From Solirubrobacterales bacterium (lineage in GTDB: Bacteria; Actinomycetota; Thermoleophilia; Solirubrobacterales; Solirubrobacteraceae), in NCBI GenBank assembly GCA_003138355.1, contig PLFX01000026.1, positions 46,686 to 110,685 on the forward strand: a DNA stretch of 64,000 nt, in the 5' to 3' direction. The notes under the pieces were generated by a model. The model saw only the letters and a list, made by a program, of their open reading frames with translations. It was not told the DNA's origin and ran no database searches. How positions within the stretch are numbered: the stretch's first letter is position 1; each line of letters begins with the position of its first letter. Positions 48,149-55,888 of the stretch are shown piece by piece. The position numbers and the translations under genes were made by a program.

Positions 48149-48511
48149 CTAGCGGGCGTACTCCTCGGCGGCACGCGGCTCGAACTCAAACGCGAGACAG
48201 GTCTCATCGCCGACGACCCACGCGTCGTGTCCGGGCAGGATCTCGTACGTGCTTCCTGGCCCCAGCTCGAGCTCGGTGCCGTCCTCATGGATGACGTGCA
48301 GCGTGCCGGACTGAATGAAACCGACGTGATGTGCCTGGCAGCTATCGGTCCCGACAACCGGCTTCACGCACTCCGACCACTTCCAGCCCGGCTCGAGCGT
48401 GAGGCGCGCAGCCGTGGCGCCACCGCCGGTCCGGATGACGTCCACCTTCGTCTTGGCAGGCGTCCGAGTCTCATCGGGTGAGTCGAAATCGAGCGCCTGA
48501 ACACCAGCCAT
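48149..48511 (-). CDS. Cupin-domain protein
   Basis: A 120-residue single cupin. A conserved-looking beta-barrel stretch reads GWKWSECVKPVVGTDSCQAH, followed by HVGFIQSGTLHVIHEDGTEL and PGSTYEILPGHDAWVVGDET, giving possible metal ligands in the two cupin motifs. GGGGGAGG lies 5 nt before the ATG at 48511, which decides this start over an upstream in-frame ATG at 48526. Function unknown. Located next to a tRNA-Ala gene. Confidence 0.8.
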   Translation of the reverse strand: MAGVQALDFDSPDETRTPAKTKVDVIRTGGGATAARLTLEPGWKWSECVKPVVGTDSCQAHHVGFIQSGTLHVIHEDGTELELGPGSTYEILPGHDAWVVGDETCLAFEFEPRAAEEYAR

Positions 48512-48589
48512 GCGAGCCTCCCCCATGTCGATTGTCCCCCCACTGTCGACGCTAATAGATCGCTGTCGCGGCGTCAATCGATCTCGTGA

Positions 48590-48662
48590 TGGAGCTAGGG
48601 GGACTCGAACCCCCGACCTCCTGGGTGCGATCCAGGCGCTCTCCCAACTGAGCTATAGCCCC
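48590..48662 (-). tRNA. tRNA-Ala (anticodon CGC)
   Basis: A 73-nt cloverleaf. Acceptor GGGGCTA pairs with TAGCTCC, the anticodon loop ATCGCAC contains CGC for GCG codons, and the T arm has GGTTCGAGTCC. Discriminator A; CCA not encoded. Confidence 0.94.
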
Positions 48663-48780
48663 AGATTTGCCGGCAACCGGCGCGGGACTCACAGTCTAGT
48701 TGGGGCGCGCGGCAAACCCCGCCGTCCCACCGTTGCGGGACCGCCAGGTGGCCGGAAAGCGTCGGGTCAGGTGTCCGCGT

Positions 48781-48786
48781 TACGCT
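48781..48786 (+). promoter_or_regulatory. -10 box (TACGCT) before the 117-residue gene
   Basis: TACGCT ends 6 nt before the ATG at 48793, fixing that start. Confidence 0.5.
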
Positions 48787-48792
48787 TTCGCG

Positions 48793-49146
48793 ATGAGCAA
48801 TCTCGACCAAGCAATCCGCGAGCACCTTGCGCTCAAGCGGCAGCACGGCGCGGATCCGAGCGAAGTGGCGCGACAGGAGCACGAGGCATTCGGCGAGTTC
48901 TCGAGCGACGCGCGAGTCGATTTTGCGACCGCGTACTCGGCTGAACCCGATTCCCGATTCGAGCCATTCGCCGCGTCCGACGACGCCGCGGAGCCCTTTC
49001 GCGAGGAGTTCGTGCCGCAGACGAACGAGTATGCGCGCGGCAGCTTGCACGCGTACCTCGAGAGCGGCGAGGAAACGCAGGAGTACACAATCGATGATCG
49101 GGTCGGCTGGTCCATCGGCCCGGCTTGGCGCGGCGGCACGGCGTAG
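48793..49146 (+). CDS. Small conserved actinobacterial-type protein, function unknown
   Basis: A 117-residue protein. Its N-terminal helix pair SNLDQAIREHLALKRQHGAD and SEVARQEHEAFGEF resembles short hypothetical proteins common in actinobacteria. The middle part is acidic and disordered-looking, and it ends in a short segment rich in Trp/Gly (GWSIGPAWRGG). No membrane segment. It lies between two tRNA-Ala genes and is supported by the TACGCT box. Confidence 0.7.
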   Translation: MSNLDQAIREHLALKRQHGADPSEVARQEHEAFGEFSSDARVDFATAYSAEPDSRFEPFAASDDAAEPFREEFVPQTNEYARGSLHAYLESGEETQEYTIDDRVGWSIGPAWRGGTA

Positions 49147-49212
49147 CCACGCCGCCGGTCCGCTGAACCAGCGCGCCCGCGATCGGGCGCGGCTGATTAC
49201 CATCCGACGCGC

Positions 49213-49285
49213 GGGGCCATAGCTCAGCTGGGAGAGCGCCTGCTTTGCAAGCAGGAGGTCGGCGGTTCGATCCCGCCTGGCTCCA
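49213..49285 (+). tRNA. tRNA-Ala (anticodon TGC)
   Basis: A 73-nt cloverleaf with acceptor GGGGCCA pairing TGGCTCC, anticodon TGC in loop TTTGCAA, D arm AGCTCAGCTGGGAGAGC, T arm GGTTCGATCCC, discriminator A and no CCA. Confidence 0.96.
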
Positions 49286-49296
49286 CTCCCCTGCGG

Positions 49297-49302
49297 TAGG
49301 GT
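49297..49302 (+). promoter_or_regulatory. -10 box (TAGGGT) of the methyltransferase gene
   Basis: TAGGGT ends 7 nt before the ATG at 49310. Confidence 0.45.
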
Positions 49303-49309
49303 CGGCCGC

Positions 49310-50146
49310 ATGGGCGGGTACCTGGAGGTCAACCGCGCATGGTGGGACGCGCGCGCGGCGGCGCATGCGCAGTCGCCTGACTATGCCGTCGGGTCATTCG
49401 TCGAGGACCCGCAGTTCCTCAGCAAGATAGTGCGCTTCGATCTGCCCCTGCTCGGGGACATCGACGGCCTGCGTGGTGTCCATCTGCAGTGCCACATCGG
49501 AACCGACACAGTCTCGCTCGCTCGCCTTGGCGCACAGATGATCGGGCTCGACAGCTCAGCGGGGTCGCTCGAGCAGGCCCGACGGCTTGCCTCGCGCTGC
49601 GGCACCGAGGTCGAGTTCGTCGAGTCCGATGTCTACGAAGCGCTCGCCGTGTTGGACAGCGGCAGCTTCGATCTCGTGTACACGGGCATCGGGGCGCTGT
49701 GCTGGCTGCCGTCAGTCGCAGGATGGGCAGAGGTCGTGGGAGGGCTGCTCGCTCCAGGCGGGCGGTTGTTCATGCGCGAGGGCCACCCGATGCTGTGGAC
49801 GCTCGCGGAGGACCGCCCCGACGATTTGCTGGTCGTCAAGTATCCGTACTTCGAGCGCGCGGAACCGATGGTCGACGAGTACCCCGGAACCTACGTCCAG
49901 ACCGATGCGAGCTTCGCGGACAACCTCTCGTATGGCTGGAACCACGGGCTCGGCGAGATCATCACGGCGCTTCTCGACAACGGCATGCAGGTCACCGCGC
50001 TCACAGAACACGACAGCGTCCCCTGGGAGGCGTTGCCTGGCCAGATGCGCCAGAGCGAAACGAAGGAGTGGCAGCTGCGCAACCAGCCCGAGCGCGTGGC
50101 GCACAGCTACACGCTGCAAGCCAGCAAACCCGCCTCTATGGACTAG
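49310..50146 (+). CDS. Class I SAM-dependent methyltransferase
   Basis: A 278-residue Rossmann-fold methyltransferase. After an N-terminal VNRAWWDARAAAHAQSPDYA, motif I has GVHLQCHIGTDTVSLARLGA with MIGLDSSAGSLEQARRLA (acidic residue D for ribose), and motif post-I VEFVESDVYEAL, then FDLVYTGIGALCWLP. Substrate is not identifiable. In many homologues the family is simply SAM methyltransferase. The 7-nt box-to-ATG distance supports the start. Confidence 0.86.
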   Translation: MGGYLEVNRAWWDARAAAHAQSPDYAVGSFVEDPQFLSKIVRFDLPLLGDIDGLRGVHLQCHIGTDTVSLARLGAQMIGLDSSAGSLEQARRLASRCGTEVEFVESDVYEALAVLDSGSFDLVYTGIGALCWLPSVAGWAEVVGGLLAPGGRLFMREGHPMLWTLAEDRPDDLLVVKYPYFERAEPMVDEYPGTYVQTDASFADNLSYGWNHGLGEIITALLDNGMQVTALTEHDSVPWEALPGQMRQSETKEWQLRNQPERVAHSYTLQASKPASMD

Positions 50147-50157
50147 GCAACACCCGC

Positions 50158-50175
50158 CGCGGGCACATTCCCGCG
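50158..50175. terminator. Hairpin between convergent methyltransferase and lacI-type gene
   Basis: CGCGGG and CCCGCG make a 6-bp stem around a CACATT loop in the 125-nt convergent gap. No T-run. Confidence 0.4.
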
Positions 50176-50271
50176 CCACGTGCGTGAATGCGAGCACGCG
50201 TCGGACGCTGGCGTGCGCGGCCAAGCGCCCGCCGGTCCTTGCGCCGTGCCATTAGCCGACCTACGACGCCG

Positions 50272-51369
50272 CTAGCGTCGGGGCGCTGTTGAGTCGCGGA
50301 CGATGAGGTTCGGGTCGAAGACGACGCGCGGCGGGTCGTTGCCCGCGGCCCAATCCCAATCGGTCTCGCCGATCGCGATCCTGACCCCTTCGGCGACCAT
50401 CGGTTCGATCGGCATGTGGACCGTGGTCAAGCTGGGGATCGTGCCGGCCGCGAGCGCGATGTCGTCGAAGCCGACGACCGAGAGGTCCGCCGGCACGTCG
50501 ATCCGTTGCGCCAAGGCTGCATTGATGATGCCAATCGCGAGGACGTCGGTGGCGGCGACGATCGCCGTTGGCGGGCTCGGCAGGTCGCGCAACTCGGCCA
50601 GGGCGAGCGCGCCGCCGCGGATCGTGTTCGGTACGTGGCGGACGTAGCCGGCCGGGACGCCGACGCCATCCGCCGAGAGGAACTCCCGGTAGGCCTCCTC
50701 GCGGTCCAGGATGACGTAGCGCAGTGCGCCGCCAACGTAGGCGATGCGCTCGTGGCCGAGCGCGGTGAGGTGCGTGAGCGCCGCGCGGATCCCGGCACGG
50801 CTGTCGACCGTGACGGTCGGAAACGGGCGGTCGTGGCGTTCCGACCCATGCCATAGTGCGACGACCGGGACCGGGGCTTGACGCAGGTCGGCGACGAGGC
50901 GACGCTCACCACGGAAGTCGCCGACGAGCACGATCGCGTCGCACTGGCGCGCCTCGAGCACTCCGGCCAGCGCGAGGGCTTCGTCGGCGGTGGTGCGGGC
51001 GTGCCCGAGTACGACGGAATAGCCCCGTTTGCTGCATTCGATCGTCAATGCCTCGATCGCCTCCGCGAAGAAGGGATCGGTGATGTCGCGGACGACCGCC
51101 CCGAGCAACATGGTGGGAGCGCCGTGCAGCGCTCGCGCGAACGGATGCGGTCGGTAGCCGAGCTCGCGCGCGGCGCGCTCGACCCGCTCGCGCGTCTCGC
51201 GCGAGGCCGGGATCGCCCCCGGCTTGCGGTTGAGGATGCGGGAGACCGTGCTCTGCGACACGCCGGCCGCAGCGGCGACGTCGGTCATCCTCACCGGCCG
51301 CGGGCGGACCGTCGGGTATGACAAGGGCTCTGCTTCGTCTCCGCGCGTTAGATCGCCGTCTACCGTCAC
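50272..51369 (-). CDS. LacI-family transcriptional regulator
   Basis: A 365-residue repressor-type protein. The HTH is MTDVAAAAGVSQSTVSRILN at residues 28-47, with hinge helix ARELGYRPHPFARALHG. A periplasmic-binding-like sugar domain follows (GAVVRDITDPFFAEAIEALT, VVGFDDIALAAGTIPSLTTV). The GTG at 51369 leaves an unusual 27-residue leader; ATG at residue 28 is an alternative start. It is downstream of the ABC transporter genes and is the likely regulator of them, probably through the ATACGTAT sites; that is inference. Confidence 0.9.
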   Translation of the reverse strand: MTVDGDLTRGDEAEPLSYPTVRPRPVRMTDVAAAAGVSQSTVSRILNRKPGAIPASRETRERVERAARELGYRPHPFARALHGAPTMLLGAVVRDITDPFFAEAIEALTIECSKRGYSVVLGHARTTADEALALAGVLEARQCDAIVLVGDFRGERRLVADLRQAPVPVVALWHGSERHDRPFPTVTVDSRAGIRAALTHLTALGHERIAYVGGALRYVILDREEAYREFLSADGVGVPAGYVRHVPNTIRGGALALAELRDLPSPPTAIVAATDVLAIGIINAALAQRIDVPADLSVVGFDDIALAAGTIPSLTTVHMPIEPMVAEGVRIAIGETDWDWAAGNDPPRVVFDPNLIVRDSTAPRR

Positions 51370-51482
51370 GCCTTCACCGATTCAGGTGGCTTTCAACGCC
51401 AGTCGTACACGCGTCAGGCCAACGAGCGGCATGACCAGGCTGACTCCAGGGAAGCTACTCCTCACCGACGTCTCCGCTGCGG

Positions 51483-52589
51483 TTACGGACTCTTGCCGGC
51501 TGCTCCGGCTGGCGAATCGGACGCCGCTCGCCGGGCGATCCGCCGGCTGCCCGTGCGTTCGAGGCGCTTTACGCGCAGCCGGTCGGTGACGAGCGCGACG
51601 AGCAGGACGACGCCGACCACCATCGATTGGTAATAGGCGTTCACGTTCACGGCGACCAGGCCGTCGCGCAGGACAACAAGCAGCGCGGCGCCGGCGACGA
51701 CGCCGATGATCCGACCCTGGCCGCCGATCAGGCTGACGCCACCGATGACGGCCGAGGCGATCGCGATCAGCTCCCAACCGGAGACGCTGTCGGCGGTGCC
51801 GGACGTCAGCCGCGATGCCTCGATGATCCCGACGACACCCGCGCAGGCGCCACTGATCATGTAGGCGAGCACCACGCGGCGGTCGATCTTGATGCCGGCG
51901 AGCCGCGCTGCCTCGCGGTTGCCGCCGATGGCGTACAGCTGGCGCCCCATGTAGGTGCGTTCGAGGAAGAACCAGACGGCGATCGCGATCACCACGAACA
52001 CGAGCACCGCGATCGGAATCTTCGCAACCGTGTTGCCCGTCACCGCGAGAAACACCGAGGAGTGGATCGGGATCGGGTTGGGTGCGATCGCCTCATCGGC
52101 GCCCACCGCGAAGATGAACGTCACCAGCGTCGCCACGAAGGGCGCGATGCCCAGGCGCGTGATCAGGAAGCCATGCCACAGGCCCCACAGGGCACCAGCG
52201 CCAACCGTGAGCACGATCGTGAAGAAGACCGGTATGTGCTCGGTCGTGTTGAACCACGCCGACAGGACGACGAACAGTGCCGTCAGCGAGCCGACCGACA
52301 GATCGATGCCGCCGGTGATGATCGTCAGCGCCTCGCCGACGGCGAGGATCCCGAAGCCCGCGAGATCTATCCCGAGCGGATCCTGTAGCTCCGACACGCT
52401 CGAGAAGAGTGGGTTGATCGCCGTGAAGACCACGAAGGCGGCGATGACCGCGAGGATGATGCCGATCTCCGGCGAATCCGCGAGACGCCCGAGCACGCGA
52501 GCGGTCGCGCCGCGGGCGCCCGCGGCGCTGGCAGGAAGCTGATCGGTCGGGACCGGTGCTTCCGGGTCTGCGGTAGCCGGTTGGGTCAT
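51483..52589 (-). CDS. Sugar ABC transporter permease (RbsC-like)
   Basis: A 368-residue permease of the ribose/xylose/galactoside class with eight to ten helices. Family features are LAGFGILAVGEALTIITGGI, DLSVGSLTALFVVLSAW, GLWHGFLITRLGIAPFVATL, AIGGNREAARLAGI and GVSLIGGQGRIIGVVAGAAL. The ATG overlaps the ATPase stop as TGATG. The N terminus is a Pro/Ala-rich cytoplasmic extension of about 40 residues. Confidence 0.92.
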   Translation of the reverse strand: MTQPATADPEAPVPTDQLPASAAGARGATARVLGRLADSPEIGIILAVIAAFVVFTAINPLFSSVSELQDPLGIDLAGFGILAVGEALTIITGGIDLSVGSLTALFVVLSAWFNTTEHIPVFFTIVLTVGAGALWGLWHGFLITRLGIAPFVATLVTFIFAVGADEAIAPNPIPIHSSVFLAVTGNTVAKIPIAVLVFVVIAIAVWFFLERTYMGRQLYAIGGNREAARLAGIKIDRRVVLAYMISGACAGVVGIIEASRLTSGTADSVSGWELIAIASAVIGGVSLIGGQGRIIGVVAGAALLVVLRDGLVAVNVNAYYQSMVVGVVLLVALVTDRLRVKRLERTGSRRIARRAASDSPAGAAGKSP

Positions 52590-54148
52590 CAGGCAACTCC
52601 TTGCTCGATCGCTGCAGCTCCAATCACGCGTTCCTTCGAGAACTCCGAGCGGTGAAGCTCGGCGGCGATGCGGCCGCGGCGCAGCACGATGATCCGGTGG
52701 CAGATGCTGAACAGCTCCTCGAGCTCGGAGGAGACGACGAGGATGGCCATGCCTTCCTGGCGCTCCTCCTCGATCAGCCGGTAGATCTCGGCCTTCGCAC
52801 CAACGTCCACGCCGCGCGTCGGCTCGTCGAGCAGCAGCAGCTTCGGGCGCACGGCCATCCAGCGGCCGAAGATCATCCGTTGCTGGTTGCCGCCCGACAG
52901 CGAGCGCGCGGGCAGCTCGATCGATCGCGTACGCACGCGCGCGCGGGCGACGATCTCCGTACCGGCCCGGCGCTCGGTGCGCCCGACGATCACGAGGCGA
53001 TGCCATGCGAGGCGTCGCAACGCCGCGAGCGTGACGTTCCACCGAATCGGCGCGTCCGCGAGCAACGCCTGGCCCTTGCGGTCCTCAGGCACGAGCCCGA
53101 TCCCGGCGGTCACCGCGTCCGCGGCGCTGCGCGGGGAGTACTGCCTTCCACCCAGCCGCATCTGGCCGCCGGTCGACGGGCGCGCCCCCATGATCACGTG
53201 CAGCAATCGGCTGCGTCCCGAGCCCATGAGGCCTGCGATGCCGAGCACCTCGCCGGCGTGGACCGCGAGATCGAGCGGCCCAAGACCCTCGGCTTCGAGC
53301 CCGTCCGCTTGAAAGGCGACCACGCCGTCCGAGCTCGGCTCACCGATCGGAGGCGCCGAAGCGAGCTCCTCGCCCACCATCTCGCGCACGAGCCGCTGCT
53401 CGGTCGCCTCGCCAGGCGCCAGATCGGCGACGACGCGGCCGTTGCGCATCACGACGATCCGGTCGGAGACATCGCGGACCTCATTCAAGCGGTGCCCGAC
53501 GAAGATGACGAGCCCGCCCTCCTCTGCGACCTTGCGCGCCAGCTCGAGCACATGCTGAGACTCTGCCGGTCCGAGCGCCGACGTCGGCTCGTCGAGGATC
53601 AAGACATGGGGGCTGCGACCGAGCGCTTTCGCGAGCTCGATCAGCTGGCGCTGGGCGACGGAGAGCGAGTCGACGCGCCGGCGGGGCGAGACGTCGAGGC
53701 CGACGCGGGCAAGCATCCCGCGGGCCGCCGCGTTCATCGCACGTCGATCGACGATCACGCGATGCGTGCTGGCGCGCCGTCCGAGCAGCAGATTCTCGGC
53801 AACGCTCAGCTGCCCCACGAGCGGGAACTCCTGCGAGACCATCGCGACGCCGAGTTCCTGCGCTTGCAGCGGGTCGCCGAGCGGAAGTCCCTGGCCGGCA
53901 ATCCGGATCGACCCGTCCTCGGGGCGAACCGAGCCGGCCATGGACCCCATCATCGTCGACTTCCCGGCGCCGTTCTCTCCGACGAGGCCGACGACCTGCC
54001 CGAAGGGCAGCGCCAGCTCATCGACGTCGAGAACGACCGCCGGGCCGTACGACTTGCGGATGCCGGTGAACAGTACGGACTGCTCACCGGCATCCACGGA
54101 ACTAGCGACTGTCAGATCAGCCTGCGCCAATTTCCTTGTTGTACGCAT
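52589..54148 (-). CDS. Sugar ABC transporter ATPase, double-domain (RbsA/XylG/MglA-like)
   Basis: A 519-residue tandem ABC ATPase. Domain 1: VGLVGENGAGKSTMMGSMAG, LSVAQRQLIELAKALG, VLILDEPTSAL. Domain 2: GIAGLMGSGRSRLLHVIMG (atypical Walker A, GSGRS instead of GKS, as normal in this class), SLSGGNQQRMIFGRWMA, LLLLDEPTRGVDVGAK. The start overlaps the substrate-binding gene by 32 nt. Sugar not predictable. Confidence 0.92.
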   Translation of the reverse strand: MRTTRKLAQADLTVASSVDAGEQSVLFTGIRKSYGPAVVLDVDELALPFGQVVGLVGENGAGKSTMMGSMAGSVRPEDGSIRIAGQGLPLGDPLQAQELGVAMVSQEFPLVGQLSVAENLLLGRRASTHRVIVDRRAMNAAARGMLARVGLDVSPRRRVDSLSVAQRQLIELAKALGRSPHVLILDEPTSALGPAESQHVLELARKVAEEGGLVIFVGHRLNEVRDVSDRIVVMRNGRVVADLAPGEATEQRLVREMVGEELASAPPIGEPSSDGVVAFQADGLEAEGLGPLDLAVHAGEVLGIAGLMGSGRSRLLHVIMGARPSTGGQMRLGGRQYSPRSAADAVTAGIGLVPEDRKGQALLADAPIRWNVTLAALRRLAWHRLVIVGRTERRAGTEIVARARVRTRSIELPARSLSGGNQQRMIFGRWMAVRPKLLLLDEPTRGVDVGAKAEIYRLIEEERQEGMAILVVSSELEELFSICHRIIVLRRGRIAAELHRSEFSKERVIGAAAIEQGVA

Positions 54149-55259
54149 TGTCCTGCGGCAGGTTCGCCTTGGTCAGCGTTCCCACGCCGGTGCTGATGAC
54201 CCCGTCTGTCAGATCGGGAGCGATCAGCGACTGCACCTTCGACGCGCCGAGCACCTTCATCGCGGCCGTGACGTAGACACCGAGATACCCCTGCATGAAC
54301 GGCTGCTGGATGATCGACGCGGACACGGACCCGTTCTCGAGACCGGTGATCGTGCCCGGCTCGTTGTCGTCGGCGATCACGTGGATCTTGCCGATGTCAC
54401 CCTTCGACTTGACCGCGACCGCTGCTGCGGGTCCGTCGTAGGAGTAGACGCCGTAGATGCCGGCGAGGCTCGAGTTGGACGCGATCACCCCGTCCGCGTT
54501 CGACGAGGCCGTCGCCGCGACGCCGTTGTCGTTCTCGACCGAAACCACCTTCACGTTCGAGCCGGCGAGTGCCGCCTTGAACCCGGCGATGCGCTGGAGC
54601 GAGTTGGTTGCCGTCGCCGAACCTTCCAGGATCGCGACGTCGCCACCGTTCGGCAGCGCCTTCTTCATCGCGATGCCCGCGGCCTGGCCGGCGGCGTAGT
54701 TCGGCGTACCGATGTAGGTGAACGTCTTGGCATCGGAGGCCGGCACCGGCGAGTCGATCGCGACCACGTCGATTCCCTTCGACTCCGCCTTGTTCAGCAG
54801 CGAGCCTTCCGAGACCGGGTCGATCACCGACGTGAAGATGCCCGTCGCGCCGGTGGAGGTCAGCGTCTCGTACTCGGATACCTGCGTCGTGAGCTGGCCC
54901 TGCGGCGGTCCCTCGTAGTGCGCCGGAATACCGAGCTCCTTGGCAGCCTGCGCGTCACCCTGCTTGCCCGCCACCCAGTAGGTGGCGAGGATGTTTACGA
55001 CCATCCACGTGCTCACGCTCTTGAGGCTCTTGCCCTTCATCGCATTCGAGAGCGCGTCGCGAACTGCGAAGAGCTTCGTGTCGTTGAATGTCGGCGGATG
55101 TACGCTCGGCGAGAGCAGCGCGGTGGCGCTGTGGGCCGATGCGGCCCCGGCTGCCGTCGTGCTGACGAGCCCCGTCGTCAGCGACAACCCACCCGCGAGC
55201 GCTACGGCGACAGCGACGCTCGCATTCCGGACGCCGCGGCGCCTGAAGCTTCGCTTCAT
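54117..55259 (-). CDS. Sugar ABC transporter substrate-binding protein
   Basis: A 380-residue exported solute-binding protein. A Sec signal peptide (RNASVAVAVALAGGLSLTTG) ends near the Ala-rich AAGAASA. There is no lipobox Cys. The binding domain matches RbsB-type folds (STGATGIFTSVIDPVSEGSL, GIDVVAIDSPVPASDAKTF, ADDNEPGTITGLENGSVSAS). AAGGAGGAG just upstream of the ATG is the strongest ribosome site in the window, as suits a highly made binding protein. First gene of the transporter operon. Confidence 0.92.
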   Translation of the reverse strand: MKRSFRRRGVRNASVAVAVALAGGLSLTTGLVSTTAAGAASAHSATALLSPSVHPPTFNDTKLFAVRDALSNAMKGKSLKSVSTWMVVNILATYWVAGKQGDAQAAKELGIPAHYEGPPQGQLTTQVSEYETLTSTGATGIFTSVIDPVSEGSLLNKAESKGIDVVAIDSPVPASDAKTFTYIGTPNYAAGQAAGIAMKKALPNGGDVAILEGSATATNSLQRIAGFKAALAGSNVKVVSVENDNGVAATASSNADGVIASNSSLAGIYGVYSYDGPAAAVAVKSKGDIGKIHVIADDNEPGTITGLENGSVSASIIQQPFMQGYLGVYVTAAMKVLGASKVQSLIAPDLTDGVISTGVGTLTKANLPQDNAYNKEIGAG

Positions 55260-55338
55260 ATCTCCTCCTTAGAGAGGTTTGTTTCCCTCTGACTCTGCAA
55301 CTCCCCCGGACGCCGACGAGGCGGCTGTCAAGGGCAGA

Positions 55339-55410
55339 ATACGTATCCAAGCATACGTATTCAGAGCAAGTCAACACCCCGCATACGTATTCACATTACG
55401 TCATACGTAT
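55339..55410. promoter_or_regulatory. Array of four ATACGTAT palindromes (probable LacI-family operators)
   Basis: ATACGTAT occurs at 55339-55346, 55353-55360, 55383-55390 and 55403-55410, with centres 14, 30 and 20 bp apart. Three copies carry a trailing T (ATACGTATT). The first two overlap the presumed -10 and spacer of the transporter promoter; the fourth lies in the last codons of yjbQ. A central CG is common in LacI-family sites, and a LacI-type gene ends this operon. Confidence 0.65.
55345..55374 (-). promoter_or_regulatory. Putative sigma-70-type promoter of the sugar transporter operon
   Basis: TTGACT (55374-55369) and TTGGAT (55350-55345) are separated by 18 nt. Two of the ATACGTAT palindromes overlap the spacer and the -10 box, a layout suited to repression. 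Confidence 0.45.
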
Positions 55411-55834
55411 TACGAGTCTCCCCGAAGAGGGTTACAACGACCCGCCGGCTGCCGCCCCGGTTGCGGTGCTCGCACAGGTAGATCCCCTGCCAGGTGCCGA
55501 GCGCGAGCCCGCCTGCGCTGATCGGCAGCGTCAGCGACGGCCCGAGCAGAGCCGCCTTCACGTGCGAGGGCATGTCGTCCGGCCCCTCGAGCGTATGCGT
55601 CCAGCGGCCCGCCTGCTCGGGCACGATCGTGCTGAAGTAGGTCTCGAAGTCCCGCCGCACGTCCGGTGAGGCGTTCTCGTTGAGGGCGAGCGAGGCCGTG
55701 GTATGCGCGATCAAGATGTGCAGAAGACCCACGTCGACTTCCGCGATCTCGGGCACGCCGTCGACGATCTCGCGCGTGATCAGGTGAAAGCCGCGTGCCC
55801 GCGGTTGGAGATCGATTCGCCGCTGGACCCACAC
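55391..55834 (-). CDS. yjbQ: YjbQ-family protein (secondary thiamine-phosphate synthase-like)
   Basis: A 147-residue single-domain protein. It has the signature HTTASLALNENASPDVRRDF, GRWTHTLEGPDDMPSHVKAA and SLTLPISAGGLALGTWQGIY, LCEHRNRGG. Thiamine-phosphate synthase activity is known for relatives as a weak or secondary function; the true role is uncertain. The last codons (NTY of GETRNTYDVM) contain one of the ATACGTAT sites, so the C terminus has partly been shaped by, or embeds, the operator. GTG start at 55834. Confidence 0.9.
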   Translation of the reverse strand: MWVQRRIDLQPRARGFHLITREIVDGVPEIAEVDVGLLHILIAHTTASLALNENASPDVRRDFETYFSTIVPEQAGRWTHTLEGPDDMPSHVKAALLGPSLTLPISAGGLALGTWQGIYLCEHRNRGGSRRVVVTLFGETRNTYDVM

Positions 55835-55888
55835 GCGGCCAACGCTACCGCTCCCACGCGAGGCGGGCTATGCTCCGCCGCCACCGCG

